Of a DNA stretch of 64,000 bases, positions 61,955 through 64,000 are shown in pieces. The number at the start of each line of letters is the position of its first letter. Position 1 is the first letter of the stretch. The stretch lies in NCBI RefSeq assembly GCF_910592395.1, contig NC_088321.1, positions 7,442,001-7,506,000 on the forward strand, in the 5' to 3' direction. The translations under genes and the position numbers were made by a program. The stretch comes from Lineus longissimus (Eukaryota; Nemertea; Pilidiophora; Heteronemertea; Lineidae). The notes beneath the pieces were generated by a model that saw nothing but the letters and a program-made list of their open reading frames with translations, was not told the DNA's origin and did not search any database.

Positions 61955-64000
61955 TTTAGGAGGAGAGACGATAACGACGAGGATGGATTTCTCTAATTTC
62001 TACTTTTTTTCGGACTTTTGAATATGGCATTTTGGCAGATCGTTGTGGATAGGGAGGAGGCTAGTATTGGATGAGCGGAAAGAGTGGATATCGTATATTC
62101 TGGAGATATTGACGTCGTGTAGAGACATCGTTTTGTAGGGAGCATAAACGGACGTTTTTGTGCAGTGTTTGCCGTCACTATTTTCTCCCGCCGTGGCTCA
62201 TGAAGGGAGGCCTCCCACCCGCGATTATTTAGATCGTTCTATTCCACGGCCGTTAGACAACAATGTGCCTTAACAATTTATTTGATCACATGACTCCTGT
62301 GGAATCTCCGATCTGATTGGTTGATCTGCAAACATGACGCCTTCGTGGTAATTTGCATGATTTATGAAGTAATTTCCCTTGACCAACTTTGAACGCGTCG
62401 ATTATGATAATAAAAGGGAGGGACCCAAATTGGAAGTAAATAATAATTAGGTCATGTGCCAGGAATGGTTACTGCGTAATCAATTTTTTGGGTACTTCGT
62501 CAACTGGCGGAGAAATTTGCTGATGCGCCAAATCCCGTGCGAGTTTCTTCGATATTTCGCCGGAAAATCAGTTTAAAACAGGTAAGATCGGTTCATATGC
62601 CAAGAATTCGTACATGGTAACGAAGAACCCATATCGAGGGACTCTTATGAACCAAGAATAGAAACTAGCAAGTCTTTATAAACGTAAACAGAATGATGAA
62701 AAGGGAAAATTATATGGTAATTTCTCATCTTGGTGGTGTATGCTACAATGTGGAACCAACTACACGGCTCGTCGATGGTGTAGCAGGAGATTTGCTTGAC
62801 CAACTTTGAAAATCGCGAGCCCGGGTCTCCTGGTCGTATTCCTTATTATATACCAAGCCACTTTGGTTACTCAACCCGCCGTTGGCGCGGTGGTCGGCAG
62901 GCTATTCATAGTAACAAGACCGAGGGATTTCTCCACAAGTAAAAATTACCTAGCTAACGGCCGTGATTCCAATACGGAGAACGTGAGTAACATTTTATTC
63001 ATTGATTTATTTGGAGGCCGATGAGATCTTTGTGAACTTTGTTCGTGTACATATGTTGTCGTATTCGGAATCGTGTATATTCGTATTATTCTAAACCACG
63101 TGAATGGATTCTGGAAGGATCTATTCAATCGTATCGTAAATGTGGAGCTCGCCAAGCCAGGATCGACAGCAAGTGGACTCGTAGAGAATTGAAGAAACCA
63201 GGCTGTGGTAAGTTTGTGACATTTTAGTACGTTATAGATACAGTCCTCACATCGCCTTATTGTATGGGAGGTCAATTATAGCTGCGCCCAAAAAACTTGC
63301 CGCTGGCTGCATTGGGTACGGGGTGAGTTTTGATCAATCAATCATGCTTTCTGCCAGCTGTAGGGTAATACCGGAAGATGTTGGCTAGAACACCGACCAA
63401 CCGGCGAAGTAATTATAAAAATGAAAAAAGTGAAGGAACCTTTTTTGCCTGGGTGAGAAAACTTCGTAAAAATTATATACTTTCGATTGTCGGATGATCT
63501 ATTTCCGGACATTGTCATTTCTCCGCTCTCGTCATAACCCCCTCCTCCTGCAGGCGAGTCCAGCCCTTCTGATGACCAGACAAAAAATGCCATGAACTTC
63601 AGTGACCTGGGTGACCGTTTTTTAGCTGTTCGCAAATCGCGTTGTACTGGGGCACGTCATCGTGGGGGGTTCGGGAAGAAGTCTTGATGCACTTCAGCCG
63701 ACAAGAACGATCAGGGAAATAGAAACATACAAGTACCAGTCGTAGCGATCACATCAGATCGCCGTTATACTCATGTGATCCATCCGTACTGTAAACCCCT
63801 TAATTTACACAGGGTTTTTTTTCGCAGAATTTGCAAACAGCCTATATTCGCGAAAATAAAAATCGCGAAAAAAGTTTTAGATTCGAAAAACTGATCGAAA
63901 TTTCAAAATCAACAAAAAAATAAAAGTCGTGGATATTTTTTTCAGAAATGTTGGCTGATTGGAAAAATAAAAAAGCACGAACATTTGTCTGTTGACAGTG
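61955..64000. other. right edge, no supported gene
   Basis: Possible splice donors (AAAACAG|GTAAGA at 62581, GAGAAC|GTGAGT at 62983, GGCTGTG|GTAAGT at 63207) hint at the 5' end of a plus-strand gene entering from here. No ATG-initiated frame links them. The last 250 bp are AT-rich. Confidence 0.3.

Noticed and set aside
62806-62982. Signal-peptide-like frame followed by a good GTGAGT donor
   Set aside because: The frame begins at TTG, has no ATG after the preceding in-frame TGA, and no acceptor to supply one was found.

Overview
The window looks like animal nuclear DNA, probably from a marine invertebrate; the species cannot be fixed from sequence alone. The reasons are spliced genes with GT-AG introns, a complete TFIIE-beta gene, pogo/Tigger-like hairpin MITEs, tRNA-headed SINEs, a Ty3/gypsy element primed by tRNA-Gln, and very many minisatellites. 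About 85-90 percent is intronic, intergenic or repetitive.

Left part (about 2.7-17.8 kb, minus strand): exons of a UBX-like plus HECT-domain gene (G2E3-like E3 ligase family). An intact Ty3/gypsy retrotransposon (6964-14892) with LTRs identical by eye sits in one intron, inside an older TA-flanked hairpin MITE. The HECT exon has an in-frame TGA. A Myb/SANT-like exon (17508-17761) lies at the upstream end of this group.

Middle (18.7-34.4 kb, minus strand): eleven exons with matching splice phases encode a disordered N-terminus, a DUF4347-like domain and a NEK8-like protein kinase domain. I know of no animal protein with this pairing. The kinase carries an in-frame TAG at a position that is Tyr in its relatives. 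The last visible kinase exon splices onward, and phase allows (but does not prove) joining to the Myb-like/UBX/HECT exons.

34.6-42 kb, mobile elements: a Mutator/Kolobok-like DDE transposase gene (plus strand) lies between two 468-bp direct repeats identical by eye, with a third diverged copy nearby. A 742-bp element with ~200-bp inverted repeats and a 9-bp target duplication follows.

43.3-57.7 kb (plus strand): complete GTF2E2 (TFIIE-beta, 7 coding exons, 279 aa), with its introns swollen by tandem arrays. Its likely poly(A) signal is at 58.7 kb. The rest, to 64 kb, holds repeats and no gene I can support.

Most striking pattern: many of the tandem duplications begin or end exactly on real splice sites. 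In GTF2E2 these are the donors of exons 1, 3 and 6 and the acceptors of exons 4 and 5; in the kinase gene, the donors of exons 7 and 9. The result is dozens of decoy splice sites. One array has 19 extra copies of the exon-3 donor, some closer to consensus than the real site.
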